64,000 nucleotides of DNA from contig NC_004722.1 of the NCBI RefSeq assembly GCF_000007825.1, positions 2,892,501-2,956,500 of the forward strand, given 5' to 3'. This document shows positions 17,832-26,373 of this stretch, piece after piece; within the stretch, counting starts at the first letter, position 1, and every line of letters begins with the position of its first letter. A program made the position numbers and the translations under genes. The notes beneath the pieces were generated by a model, which was given only the letters and a program-made list of their open reading frames with translations, did not search any database and was not told where the DNA came from. The DNA is from Bacillus cereus ATCC 14579 (lineage in GTDB: Bacteria > Bacillota > Bacilli > Bacillales > Bacillaceae_G).

Positions 17832-19307
17832 TTATAAAATTTTCACTTTAACAGTTTGTCTTCCCCAATTCATAGCTTTACTTTTTGAACCCATTAAAAC
17901 ATCAATACGATTACCTTTAATTGCACTTCCAGTATCACCAGCGATCGCTTCTCCATAGCCTTCTACCCATACTTTAGATCCTAATGGGATTACTTTCGGG
18001 TCAACTGCGATAATTCTCATATTCGGATTTGCCGTTAAATCATGCCCCATCGCAGTTAAAACGCGTCCACCATATGTACCATTTTCACTTGGATCAGCAG
18101 TATACGCTGTCGCTACTACCGTTAATTCACGTTTAGCAGACTGTATGTTGTTTTTAGATGCTTCTTTCGCTCTCTCTTCTTCTTTAGCCTTTGCTATTTC
18201 TCTTGCTTTCTCTTCTTCTTTAGCTTTTGCTATTTCTCTTGCTTTCTCTTCTTCTTTAGCTTTTGCTATTTCTCTTGCTTTCTCTTCTTCTTTAGCTTTT
18301 GCTATTTCTCTTGCTTTTTCTTCTTCTTTAGCTTTTGCTATTTCTTTGGCTTTCTCTTCTTCTTTAGCTTTTGCTATTTCTCTTGCTTTTTCTTCTTCTT
18401 TAGCTTTTGCTATTTCTTTTGCTTTTACTTCTTCTTTAACTTTTACTTCTTCTTTAGCCTTTACTATTTCTTGCGCTTTCTCTTCTTCTTTAGCTTTTAC
18501 TTCTTCTTTAGCCTTTACTATTTCTTGCGCTTTCTCTTCTTCTTTAACTTTTACTTCTTCTTTAATTTTTGCCTCTTCTTTAGCCTTTGCTATTTCTTGC
18601 GCTTTTTCTTCTTCTTTAACTTTTACTTCTTCTTTAACTTTTACTTCTTCTTTAATTTTTGCCTCTTCTTTAGGTTTTACTATTTCTTGCGCTTTCTCTT
18701 CTTCTTTAACTTTTACTACTTTTGCCTCTTCTTTAGGCTTTACTATTTCTTGTGCTTTCGTTGTTTCTTTCGCTTTTGCTACTTTCTGCGTCTTTACTTC
18801 TTTCTTTTCTTTAACTGATTTTTGTACTTTCGCTACTTGCTTCGTTTTCTCTTCAGTTTTCTTTTCAGTTGGTGCTGTACTTGATAGGAAAGAAACGTTT
18901 GCATAAGCAGTTTTTCCTTTATACTCAAATTGCAACCATCCGTCTTTTACTTGATGCGTTGATTCAATTACATCATCTTTTTTTAGTCTGCCAAGAATTT
19001 CTGAATCTGTGTTTGCTTCAGTACGTACATTTAACAAATTCGCCGTTACATGATATACATCTTTTGTAAACTCCGAACTTACAAACACTTCTTTACCATT
19101 CAACTCAATTTTTGACCAGCCATCTTCGGTATTTATGACTTTTAATTCTTGCCCATTCTTTACTTTTTCGACCACTTTTGATTCTGTAGTCGGTTTTTCA
19201 CGTACGTTAAGTACATCTGCTGTTACGATTGTTTCTGCGGTAGCAGTTGTGGTAAACGCTCCCAATCCAAAAACAGTTGCTGTTGCTGCGCCAATTACTT
19301 TTTTCAT
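17832..19307 (-). CDS. entB: EntB-like secreted cell-wall protein: two SH3 domains, KE-repeat linker, 3D domain
   Basis: A 491-residue exported protein. A signal peptide (MKKVIGAATATVFGLGAFTT) is followed by two bacterial SH3 domains (VTADVLNVREKPTTESKVV and VTANLLNVRTEANTDSEIL), a long Lys/Glu/Ala-rich repeat (about residues 155-390) and a C-terminal 3D domain with TAYTADPSENGTYGG and AVDPKVIPLGSKVWVEG. It probably binds and remodels peptidoglycan. This matches the Ent family once called enterotoxins. I chose entB from its architecture and from recalling that B. cereus entB lies between aroA and inhA3; that is not proven here. The ATG at 19307 has GGAGGC upstream. Confidence 0.8.
   Translation of the reverse strand: MKKVIGAATATVFGLGAFTTTATAETIVTADVLNVREKPTTESKVVEKVKNGQELKVINTEDGWSKIELNGKEVFVSSEFTKDVYHVTANLLNVRTEANTDSEILGRLKKDDVIESTHQVKDGWLQFEYKGKTAYANVSFLSSTAPTEKKTEEKTKQVAKVQKSVKEKKEVKTQKVAKAKETTKAQEIVKPKEEAKVVKVKEEEKAQEIVKPKEEAKIKEEVKVKEEVKVKEEEKAQEIAKAKEEAKIKEEVKVKEEEKAQEIVKAKEEVKAKEEEKAQEIVKAKEEVKVKEEVKAKEIAKAKEEEKAREIAKAKEEEKAKEIAKAKEEEKAREIAKAKEEEKAREIAKAKEEEKAREIAKAKEEEKAREIAKAKEEERAKEASKNNIQSAKRELTVVATAYTADPSENGTYGGRVLTAMGHDLTANPNMRIIAVDPKVIPLGSKVWVEGYGEAIAGDTGSAIKGNRIDVLMGSKSKAMNWGRQTVKVKIL
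18170..18420. repeat. 36-bp minisatellite inside the EntB-like gene
   Basis: About seven near-identical 36-bp units encode the 12-residue repeat EIAKAKEEEKAR. Less regular copies of the same type extend to about 18770. The number of units is likely to vary between strains. Confidence 0.85.
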
Positions 19308-19520
19308 ATTAGCCTCCATTAAATTTTTTTGAATTTTATCAAATGCCTCCGTAAAATTGTATAATTTTACATAATATCAAAACATTTGCAACAGTATATT
19401 AATATTGTTTAATATACTGTTATTAAAACTCCTTACTCCAATACTATCAAATTCTCATTTCTAATTCTATATATTATAAATCTCCTTATCTTTTATAAAA
19501 GCTCCATGCCCTTCTTCACA

Positions 19521-20021
19521 CTAAATAGTTGTGGCAATTCCCGCCAAAAATAAACTTACGATTGCTAAAATTTGAGTAGCGACAATAGCCCCTCTTAAAT
19601 GAAACTTATAATCTTTATATCCTTTCATACCTTCCGTACTAGGAATCACAACAAACCTTGGAGTAATCCAGCAAAAAATTAGCCAATCAATTATAAGTAA
19701 ATCTACTAAATTGCAAATCATTAAAATACCAAAAGTGTGTAAATAGGCATCCATATACATTAACTTTTCATGCTTATGTAGTATATATGTAGAAAGGAAA
19801 GGAGTACCGAAAAGAATAGTATTATATACAATATTAAAATAAATGGTTTGCTTTTTTTCATGAATCGATTTTGGAAAAACTACTTTTTGAATATCTTTCG
19901 GATAATCAGTTAACGAAAGTCGAGGATTATAATATAAGGACCCTAAAATCATTACGGATAGTACAATAGACATGATGACACCAACGTACATCATTTGCTC
20001 AAATTGATTCATATGCTTCAT
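19521..20021 (-). CDS. Four-segment membrane protein of unknown function
   Basis: A 166-residue protein with hydrophobic segments at about residues 10-30, 60-82, 95-118 and 143-163. I do not recognise a family. Two ATG codons three apart (20021 and 20012) are both usable; AAAAGGG lies close to the first. It is a single gene with no evident partner, between the EntB-like gene and a divergent VOC protein. Confidence 0.65.
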   Translation of the reverse strand: MKHMNQFEQMMYVGVIMSIVLSVMILGSLYYNPRLSLTDYPKDIQKVVFPKSIHEKKQTIYFNIVYNTILFGTPFLSTYILHKHEKLMYMDAYLHTFGILMICNLVDLLIIDWLIFCWITPRFVVIPSTEGMKGYKDYKFHLRGAIVATQILAIVSLFLAGIATTI

Positions 20022-20071
20022 TCACCCTTTTCTGTAATTACTATGATGGTCATTCACTTAATTACATATTG

Positions 20072-20085
20072 TATGTACGTACATA
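20072..20085. promoter_or_regulatory. 14-bp palindrome in a divergent intergenic region
   Basis: The perfect palindrome TATGTACGTACATA lies between the membrane protein gene and the VOC gene. It could be an operator; no regulator gene is adjacent. Confidence 0.3.
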
Positions 20086-20192
20086 ATCAAAAATTAACAA
20101 CTAGCTTTAATAGCGAAGCAAAATTGTTGCAATGCAAATGCAAATTTAATACAGTGGAAGCCTAATTGATACAGATAGGATTGGTGAAACCT

Positions 20193-20573
20193 ATGAAAAT
20201 TGAACATATTGCAATTTGGGTAAATGACTTAGAATGTATGCGTGATTTTTATATGAAATACTTTAATGGTAAAGCAAACTCTTTATATCATAATAAAACG
20301 AAACAATTTGAATCTTATTTTATTACGTTCGAATCTGGAGCAAGACTTGAACTTATGCGTAAAAAAGGGATTGAAAATAAGCCTAATTTAAACATAACCG
20401 GCTATACTCATATGGCTTTTTCTGTCGGTAGTGAAGAACGTGTGAATGAACTAACAAAGGTGATAAAAGATGCTGGTTATCCTTTATTAAATGGACCACG
20501 TTTTACTGGAGATGGCTATTATGAAAGTGTAATAGGCGATCCAGAAGGCAATCAAATAGAAATTACGATTTAA
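20193..20573 (+). CDS. VOC-family (glyoxalase-like) protein
   Basis: A 126-residue single-module vicinal oxygen chelate protein. It begins MKIEHIAIWVNDLECMRDFY, the usual first beta strand and helix, and ends DGYYESVIGDPEGNQIEIT. Metal ligand candidates are His-5, a central Glu (RLELM), a His in YTHMAF and the final Glu. Family members include glyoxalase I and fosfomycin-type enzymes; the substrate is unknown. I chose the ATG at 20193 because the residue pattern starts there. Confidence 0.82.
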   Translation: MKIEHIAIWVNDLECMRDFYMKYFNGKANSLYHNKTKQFESYFITFESGARLELMRKKGIENKPNLNITGYTHMAFSVGSEERVNELTKVIKDAGYPLLNGPRFTGDGYYESVIGDPEGNQIEITI

Positions 20574-20592
20574 CTTACCCTTTTCCACCACC

Positions 20593-20922
20593 TCCGTATT
20601 TTTCCACAGATTAGGCGGTGCTGTTGTTGAGGTGCCAAATGAGGCAACTGCTTACTTTTACCGAAAAGCACTATCAAACATGCCAATATTCGCTACTTGG
20701 GAACAGCCAGAAGGTGCTGGTGGAAGTATTCGATGAGTTGAAGACTTCCGCTTAGCAATGCTTCCATTTACAAAAGGTGTCTATGTTAATACTCCTGACC
20801 TATCCATTAAAAATTGGCCAGATGCATACTTCAGTTGCAACTTTGACCGATTAATGGAAGTAAAAGCGGAATACTTTGCGAAAAATGTCTTTAACTTTCC
20901 GCAAAGTATTCCGCTTTTTTAA
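20593..20922 (+). pseudogene. C-terminal remnant of an FAD-linked (berberine bridge-type) oxidoreductase
   Basis: Frame reading from about 20593 gives FFHRLGGAVVEVPNEATAY, a TGA at 20734-20736 (probably a former Trp codon, after GGSIR), and then a tail with DAYFSCNFDRLMEVK and NVFNFPQSIPLF, ending at 20922. The last part is the BBE domain that closes FAD-dependent oxidases. The N-terminal FAD-binding domain is absent, so the gene is dead. Confidence 0.75.
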
Positions 20923-21257
20923 ACTATATACTCCACCTAATCTATCTAAATGCAAAACATCCATTTTAAAAAATGGATGTTTTGTAAAAGTAAGTTTACA
21001 TAATATAATTATCAATTACTTATACCGAATAACTATTCAATCACCGAAAGTAAAACTTTCTCAAGCTCTTTTTTGGATAACATACTTTCGTTTATATAGC
21101 CATTCTTTTAATTGTACTTCATCCAAAGTTTCATTCCCCTCTCGTGATCTTTCACACTATATTCGCTCGTTTTTCACAAAAGGTTCATTTTACATGAAAA
21201 TTTATTTATTACAATAAAAATATAAGGTATATTTTTATGAAAAGGAGGAATTCAATA
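20923..21257. other. Intergenic stretch with a hairpin and a faint coding remnant
   Basis: A perfect hairpin built on AAAACATCCATTT occurs at about 20957-20987 and may be a terminator. On the minus strand 21061-21156 encodes GNETLDEVQLKEWLYKRK before a TGA, which reads like the end of a real protein but has no start. Nothing else was recognised. Confidence 0.35.
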
Positions 21258-21730
21258 ATGAATACAGAGGATAAAATTCACGCTAAAAAAGTGTTAAAAA
21301 ATCTATTCATCGGATCACAAGTTGATGGATTACAATTTGGTATTTCTCCAGGCGCTATAAAGATTCATTTCACAAACTTTCACGACTCAGTTGATTATGA
21401 CGGACAATTATATATCAATATCGAATCCAAATGGTGTTTATTTAATAAACCTCAAAAAAGCTACCCATTAAATGAAGATGAATTTGAAGTTTATTCTGAG
21501 AAAGAAGAATATGTAAGATAAGAAGACAAAAAGTTACCGATATACAACTTGGCTTAGAAAGCCCTCATTTAATTATTACATTAGAGAGTGGACAAATTAT
21601 TTTTTTAAATGGTTTTCATGATTATTATGAATGTTGGCAAGCTGGTGTCCTATGTGAGCAATGGCTTGTAGTCGCTGCACCTGGGAATGAAATCGCCACT
21701 TGGGCTCCCGATGAGTTTACCGATAAGTAA
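21258..21730 (+). pseudogene. Small hypothetical protein gene split by a frameshift
   Basis: The ATG at 21258 follows AAGGAGG. The first 87 codons end ...KEEYVR at a TAA (21519-21521). In another frame the sequence continues directly as KVTDIQLGLESPHLIITLES and ends ...NEIATWAPDEFTDK at 21730, so a protein of about 155 residues was probably encoded. The break lies near 21500-21540, in an A-rich stretch. I do not recognise the family. The acidic, aromatic composition suggests a small soluble globular protein. Confidence 0.6.
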
Positions 21731-21871
21731 ACTGTCTTCACGAAGAAGAAACGAAGATATTTTATGAAGTACTATACTAATGAACTACATAATCATTTCT
21801 ATTACACGTAAACAAAATGACGATTTTACTTTAATAGAACTCACTTTATTAAAGTTGAAAGGATGATAATG

Positions 21872-22219
21872 ATGGCATGTGTCCATGATTTTGGAATAAT
21901 TGACGATTTTACTTCTCAAAAAAATTACGAAGATTATACACCAGAGAAATATCATTGTATATCTGTTGATGATGATATTATCAGTAGTTTAAATCAAAAT
22001 TTATCAATTATGAAAACCTACTTCCATACAGTCAAAAATCAGAAATACGGTTTAGCTTATTGTGGTATTACAATTATCCCGCCTGAATCATTAGCAATTT
22101 TCTATGAAACAGTTACATCCTCAAAGTTCTTCAGAAAATCTGATGAGCTGAATGAGTTAGCTTCAAAAATTGTACAAGCTGCAGCAGAACAGAAGTACAT
22201 GATCCATTATGGGGTTTAA
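21872..22219 (+). CDS. Hypothetical protein, 115 aa
   Basis: Begins MACVHDFGIIDDFTSQKNYEDY and ends AAAEQKYMIHYGV. No membrane segment or known motif is visible, and I do not recognise the family. Three in-frame ATG codons are clustered; the one at 21872 (or 21869) has AAAGG at good spacing. It has its own terminator. It lies just after the broken gene at 21258-21730 and may once have been co-transcribed with it. Confidence 0.65.
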   Translation: MACVHDFGIIDDFTSQKNYEDYTPEKYHCISVDDDIISSLNQNLSIMKTYFHTVKNQKYGLAYCGITIIPPESLAIFYETVTSSKFFRKSDELNELASKIVQAAAEQKYMIHYGV

Positions 22220-22230
22220 ATGTAATTCAA

Positions 22231-22262
22231 AAAATGCTTAGGATTTCTCCGAAGCATTTTTT
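22231..22262 (+). terminator. Terminator after the 115-aa hypothetical gene
   Basis: AAAATGCTT pairs with AAGCATTTT and is followed by T6. Confidence 0.75.
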
Positions 22263-22352
22263 GTATGTTACTAATACATTTATTCCTTAACCATTTAGTC
22301 AATGCTTGAGCCTATGGACCCATCTTTTACAAGTGAGGGCGCCCCTATTAAT

Positions 22353-23399
22353 CTAAATAAGCGTCTCATTTCCAATCTTCCAGCTAAACCATCTCCCGTG
22401 CCCTTCTGTTTCTCCAACCGTTTCACGATATTCGTTTCCGTTAATATAATAATCAATATGAAGGTCACGATCCCACATGTTGTTATACAGGTGGAATACA
22501 TCACGTTTTGCGCCAATTTCTTGTATTTGTTTTTCTAACTTATGTTTTACTTGTTCTGGTATCTGATTTGCAACATGTGTATGGAAAATACAAATAACAG
22601 CTTCTTCACTTATTTGTTCAATAATAGATGATAATAGCTCTACACCGTCTCCTTCTATTAATTGGACAGATTCATTTTTCACTAAAGATGCAGCTTGATC
22701 AAACATCTCAAGCCTTTCTTTATGTTCTGGCCAAATTAAAGCACGTAACCATAAATAATCTTCCTTATTATGTAAATCATTCACATGTAAGTCCAGTCCA
22801 ATTCTTTCTACGACAGATGGGCTTTCTTTTAGAAAATGCGGCACATTCGTCCCTCTTATTTCAGAAGTTACATGCACATTTGAATTTATATTTCCGTACA
22901 TTTCATCCGTCCCGTACGAATAACTATATTGGTCCCAGAACAGTTGCAACCCAGAACTTGTCCCAATTTCAATTAACGCTAACGGCTTCTTCACTTTGTT
23001 AAATATGTAGCAGAAACTTGGGTATAAGTATGCGCACCGTCTTACTTCATTTGTTTGAACGAGTTTCGTTTGTAACAAAGTAATGATTTCTTCTCGGTAC
23101 TCTTTACAGAAATCTTTAAAATGATTAAAAGCTTTATCTAAATTTGTATCAGCATTTTCAACTAAACTACTATAATACGTTTTTAAATGATGTTCTTTCC
23201 CTGCTAACAATAAATAATGTACTGCACCTAATAGTAAGTTTGGGACTGGTTGACCTACCTGAGCATAGGACGATAGTGTAAGTACTTCCTCATCTTCAGC
23301 AATTTTCATTGATAAATATTCATATAAATCACTTGACCCTTTACATTCCTTTATTGAAAAGTTTCGAAATAAGTTTGAAATTTGTTCTTTTGTACACAT
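22353..23399 (-). CDS. DUF2332-family protein, methyltransferase-like
   Basis: A 348-residue cytoplasmic protein. The central segment PLALIEIGTSSGLQLFWD (about residue 140) looks like a SAM-binding glycine motif, and VQLIEGDGVELL further on resembles the acidic second motif. HTHVANQIP and GHGRWFSW are conserved-looking parts typical of DUF2332. The biochemical role is unknown. The start ATG follows AAGGAGGG. It is a single gene, divergent from mqo. Confidence 0.8.
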   Translation of the reverse strand: MCTKEQISNLFRNFSIKECKGSSDLYEYLSMKIAEDEEVLTLSSYAQVGQPVPNLLLGAVHYLLLAGKEHHLKTYYSSLVENADTNLDKAFNHFKDFCKEYREEIITLLQTKLVQTNEVRRCAYLYPSFCYIFNKVKKPLALIEIGTSSGLQLFWDQYSYSYGTDEMYGNINSNVHVTSEIRGTNVPHFLKESPSVVERIGLDLHVNDLHNKEDYLWLRALIWPEHKERLEMFDQAASLVKNESVQLIEGDGVELLSSIIEQISEEAVICIFHTHVANQIPEQVKHKLEKQIQEIGAKRDVFHLYNNMWDRDLHIDYYINGNEYRETVGETEGHGRWFSWKIGNETLI

Positions 23400-23660
23400 T
23401 AGAGTCCCTCCTTTTTATTTTTCAGAATAATCTTACCATTATAGAAAGAATAATCCTATAAAAAGGTACTCGATTTAGTCACTTAAGGATACGTAAGCTT
23501 TTTCGAGATAATTTCAAACTGTAATTTTTTTCTATTTATCACCTTAAAAGAGCTTGTTAAATAAGATTTTTAGCGAATAAAACGTTAAATAGTTTAAAAT
23601 TATCAGATAACACTAGATATTTTAGTCTATTAATTATTATAATAGAGTATGAGATGGTTA

Positions 23661-23752
23661 TATAATTGAGACAAAAAAGGTATACACCTAGGTGGGGCCT
23701 AGGCGGTGTTTCTCTTTTACGGCTTAGACATAGAAAACACCTACACTTTTTT
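23661..23752 (+). promoter_or_regulatory. Promoter and structured leader of mqo
   Basis: TATAAT at 23661-23666 would start transcription near 23673. The leader holds two overlapping hairpins that share one strand: ACACC-TAGG (23684-23692) with CCTAGGCGGTGT (23698-23709), or GGTGTTT (23705-23711) with AAACACC (23735-23741), the latter followed five bases later by six T. The two cannot form together, as in attenuators. I cannot match it to a known riboswitch class. Confidence 0.4.
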
Positions 23753-23779
23753 GCCAATATAGGGGATGGAGAGATTATC

Positions 23780-25282
23780 ATGAGCAACATGCAGCAAAAA
23801 ACAGACGTTATCTTAATTGGTGCAGGAATTATGAGTGCAACGTTAGGCTCATTACTAAAAGAATTAGCACCAGAATGGGAAATTAAAGTTTTTGAAAAAC
23901 TCGCAAGTGCCGGGGAAGAAAGCTCTAACGAATGGAATAATGCAGGTACAGGGCATTCTGCGCTATGCGAACTGAACTATACTTCCGAAAAAGCTGACGG
24001 ATCTATAGATATTAGTAAGGCTGTAAAAGTGAATGAGCAATTCCAGCTTTCAAGACAATTTTGGGCATATCTTGTAAAGAGCAAATTAATTCGTAATCCA
24101 CAAGATTTTATTATGCCACTACCTCATATGAGTTTAGTACAAGGGAAAAAAAATGTTGAGTTTCTAAAAAACCGTTTTGAAGCGCTTTCAAAAAATCCAC
24201 TGTTTCAAGGAATGGAATTTTCTGATGCTCCTGAAACATTAAAAAAATGGCTTCCACTCATTATGGAAGGCCGCACATCTAATGAACCGATGGCGGCAAC
24301 GAAGATTGACTCTGGAACGGATGTTAACTTCGGTGCATTAACACGTATGTTGTTTGATTACTTAAAAACAAAAAATGTCGAGCTAAACTACAAGCATAGT
24401 GTCGAAAATATTAAGCGCACGAAAAATGGTTTGTGGGAAGTAAAAGTACACGATATGAATAGTGGTAAAATTGAGCATCATACTGCTAAATTCGTCTTTA
24501 TTGGCGGCGGTGGCGGTAGCCTACCTCTACTTCAAAAGACTGGTATCCCTGAATCAAAACATATCGGTGGATTCCCGGTAAGTGGACTATTTATGGTATG
24601 TAAAAACCAAAAAGTTGTAGAGCAACATCATGCGAAAGTGTACGGTAAAGCTAAGGTTGGTGCTCCGCCAATGTCTGTACCTCATCTAGATACGAGATAT
24701 ATAGACAATAAAAAAGCTTTACTGTTTGGACCATTCGCAGGCTTCTCACCTAAATTCTTAAAAACAGGTTCAAATCTTGACTTAATCGGTTCTGTAAAAC
24801 CGAATAACGTCTTAACGATGTTAGCCGCTGGTGTAAAAGAAATGGGACTTACAAAATACTTAATTCAGCAAGTTATGTTATCACACGAAAAACGTATGCT
24901 CGATTTCCCGGCATTCATTCCGAACGCGAAAAGTGAAGATTGGGATATTGTAGTTGCTGGGCAACGTGTACAAGTAATTAAAGATACTGATGCTGGTGGT
25001 AAAGGGACACTTCAATTTGGTACAGAAGTAGTAAGTGCAGCTGACGGCTCAATCGCCGCATTACTAGGCGCATCACCAGGTGCTTCTACTGCTGTTCACG
25101 TCATGCTTGAAGTATTAGAAAAATGTTTCCCAAGCCGCATGATAGAATGGGAAGAAAAAATAAAAGAAATGATTCCTTCATATGGCATTTCACTAACTGA
25201 AAATCCAAGATTGTTCCAAGATCTTCACACTTCTACTGGTCGTACACTTGGATTAAACGAAAAAGAAACTGTTCATAATTAA
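23780..25282 (+). CDS. mqo: Malate:quinone oxidoreductase
   Basis: A 500-residue FAD enzyme at the membrane surface that oxidises malate to oxaloacetate and passes electrons to quinone. The N-terminal dinucleotide motif is VILIGAGIMSATLGSLL. Other family segments are SSNEWNNAGTGHSALCELNY, FVFIGGGGGSLPLLQ, and a C-terminal GDG-like region AADGSIAALLGASPGAS. The ATG at 23780 follows GGAGAG. The same frame is open upstream to 23666, but that stretch is the leader RNA. It is convergent with lsrB. Confidence 0.95.
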   Translation: MSNMQQKTDVILIGAGIMSATLGSLLKELAPEWEIKVFEKLASAGEESSNEWNNAGTGHSALCELNYTSEKADGSIDISKAVKVNEQFQLSRQFWAYLVKSKLIRNPQDFIMPLPHMSLVQGKKNVEFLKNRFEALSKNPLFQGMEFSDAPETLKKWLPLIMEGRTSNEPMAATKIDSGTDVNFGALTRMLFDYLKTKNVELNYKHSVENIKRTKNGLWEVKVHDMNSGKIEHHTAKFVFIGGGGGSLPLLQKTGIPESKHIGGFPVSGLFMVCKNQKVVEQHHAKVYGKAKVGAPPMSVPHLDTRYIDNKKALLFGPFAGFSPKFLKTGSNLDLIGSVKPNNVLTMLAAGVKEMGLTKYLIQQVMLSHEKRMLDFPAFIPNAKSEDWDIVVAGQRVQVIKDTDAGGKGTLQFGTEVVSAADGSIAALLGASPGASTAVHVMLEVLEKCFPSRMIEWEEKIKEMIPSYGISLTENPRLFQDLHTSTGRTLGLNEKETVHN

Positions 25283-25291
25283 TGAAGAAAT

Positions 25292-25324
25292 AAAAAAACG
25301 TCCGATATATTCGGACGTTTTTTT
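25292..25324. terminator. Bidirectional terminator between mqo and lsrB
   Basis: A 10-bp stem AAACGTCCGA/TCGGACGTTT with T runs on both sides serves the two convergent genes. Confidence 0.88.
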
Positions 25325-25329
25325 GTCTA

Positions 25330-26373
25330 CTAAAAATTATACTTATCAATATTATCTTTCGTAAATACAACTCGTTCTGGTAATACGATAATTCCATTCC
25401 CTTCTGCCTCATAATCATATCCTTGAATGGAGTTTGGCTCTACCTTCACTTTTCCAATTCCTTTTACTTCGAAGCTATCCCCTACTTTTAACTTCTTCCC
25501 TTTTACAACAATTTCATTTGCTACATACGTTGCGAGAGCACCTTGTTGTTTTACATCCCATAAACCAAATTGTGCTACTGTTCCTCGTTTTACGTAATCA
25601 CGCATAACGTTTGGTGTAGAGAAGCCAGTTACGACAACCTTTTTATCCATTTTTAAATTTTCAGCTGCTTGTGCCATTGCCGGAAGTGCCGTTGCATCTG
25701 GACAAATGACTGCATTAATATCAGGATACGTTTTTAAAATATTCTCTCCTACTGACAAAGACTTTTGCGCATTATTTTCACCGTACTGCGTCGTTACAAT
25801 TTCCCAGTTCGGATATTTCTTTTTAATAATTTCTTTCGCTTTCGTTACCCATTGGTTTTGATCCGTTACTGTCGGGCTAGAATAAAAGAAGGCTACTTTT
25901 CCTTTATCTCCAATTTGCTTTGAAGTCATTTCTATTAATAAATTAGCAAGTTGGTCTGGTGTTCCTTGGCTTATATAAAAAGAACGATCTTTCGGATTCA
26001 CATCAGAATCCCACGTTAAGACAGTCATTCCTTTTTTCTTAGCACGTTGTAGTGATTGCGATAAACCATCAACTGATGTAGAGGAAACCATAAGTGCATC
26101 ATAGTTTTGGTTAATAAAATTATTTATATACTTTACTTGCCCGGATACGCTCGCTTCAGACGGTCCATCATACTTCACTTGCACGCCTAACTTATCTCCC
26201 ATCTCTTTTGCCCCTTCACCACCCGATGTGAAGAAACCAACTCCTGTTAATTTCGGAATAAATGCAAATTTCACATCATCAACCTTTTTCTTATCTGCCG
26301 TTTGGCTAGAACACGCAATTAAACCGATTAAACAAATACATACAATCAATACAATCCCCAGTTTTCTCTTCAT
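25330..26373 (-). CDS. lsrB: AI-2 ABC transporter substrate-binding lipoprotein
   Basis: A 347-residue periplasmic-binding-type lipoprotein. The signal peptide ends in a lipobox (LIGLIACSS), followed by a sugar-binding-protein fold starting FAFIPKLTGVGFFTSGGEG. This start and the segments TWDSDVNP, ICPDATALPA and TGFSTPNVMRDYVKRG match LsrB receptors for the furanosyl AI-2 signal. It is last in lsrACDB and starts within 4 bp of the lsrD end. LsrB-like receptors are known in the B. cereus group. Confidence 0.92.
   Translation of the reverse strand: MKRKLGIVLIVCICLIGLIACSSQTADKKKVDDVKFAFIPKLTGVGFFTSGGEGAKEMGDKLGVQVKYDGPSEASVSGQVKYINNFINQNYDALMVSSTSVDGLSQSLQRAKKKGMTVLTWDSDVNPKDRSFYISQGTPDQLANLLIEMTSKQIGDKGKVAFFYSSPTVTDQNQWVTKAKEIIKKKYPNWEIVTTQYGENNAQKSLSVGENILKTYPDINAVICPDATALPAMAQAAENLKMDKKVVVTGFSTPNVMRDYVKRGTVAQFGLWDVKQQGALATYVANEIVVKGKKLKVGDSFEVKGIGKVKVEPNSIQGYDYEAEGNGIIVLPERVVFTKDNIDKYNF

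Noticed and set aside
18145..18906. Long plus-strand reading frame opposite the EntB-like repeat
   Set aside because: Its Ser/Phe/Leu-rich repeats are the complement of the KE-rich minisatellite. It has no ribosome site and the minus frame has a signal peptide and known domains.
20876..21217. 113-codon plus-strand frame after the oxidoreductase remnant
   Set aside because: No ribosome site, odd composition, and it overlaps the terminator-like hairpin and a more plausible minus-strand remnant.
23666..23779. N-terminal extension of malate:quinone oxidoreductase
   Set aside because: The frame is open, but it begins at the predicted transcript start, is made from the leader hairpins, and the ATG at 23780 has a proper ribosome site and the family N-terminus.
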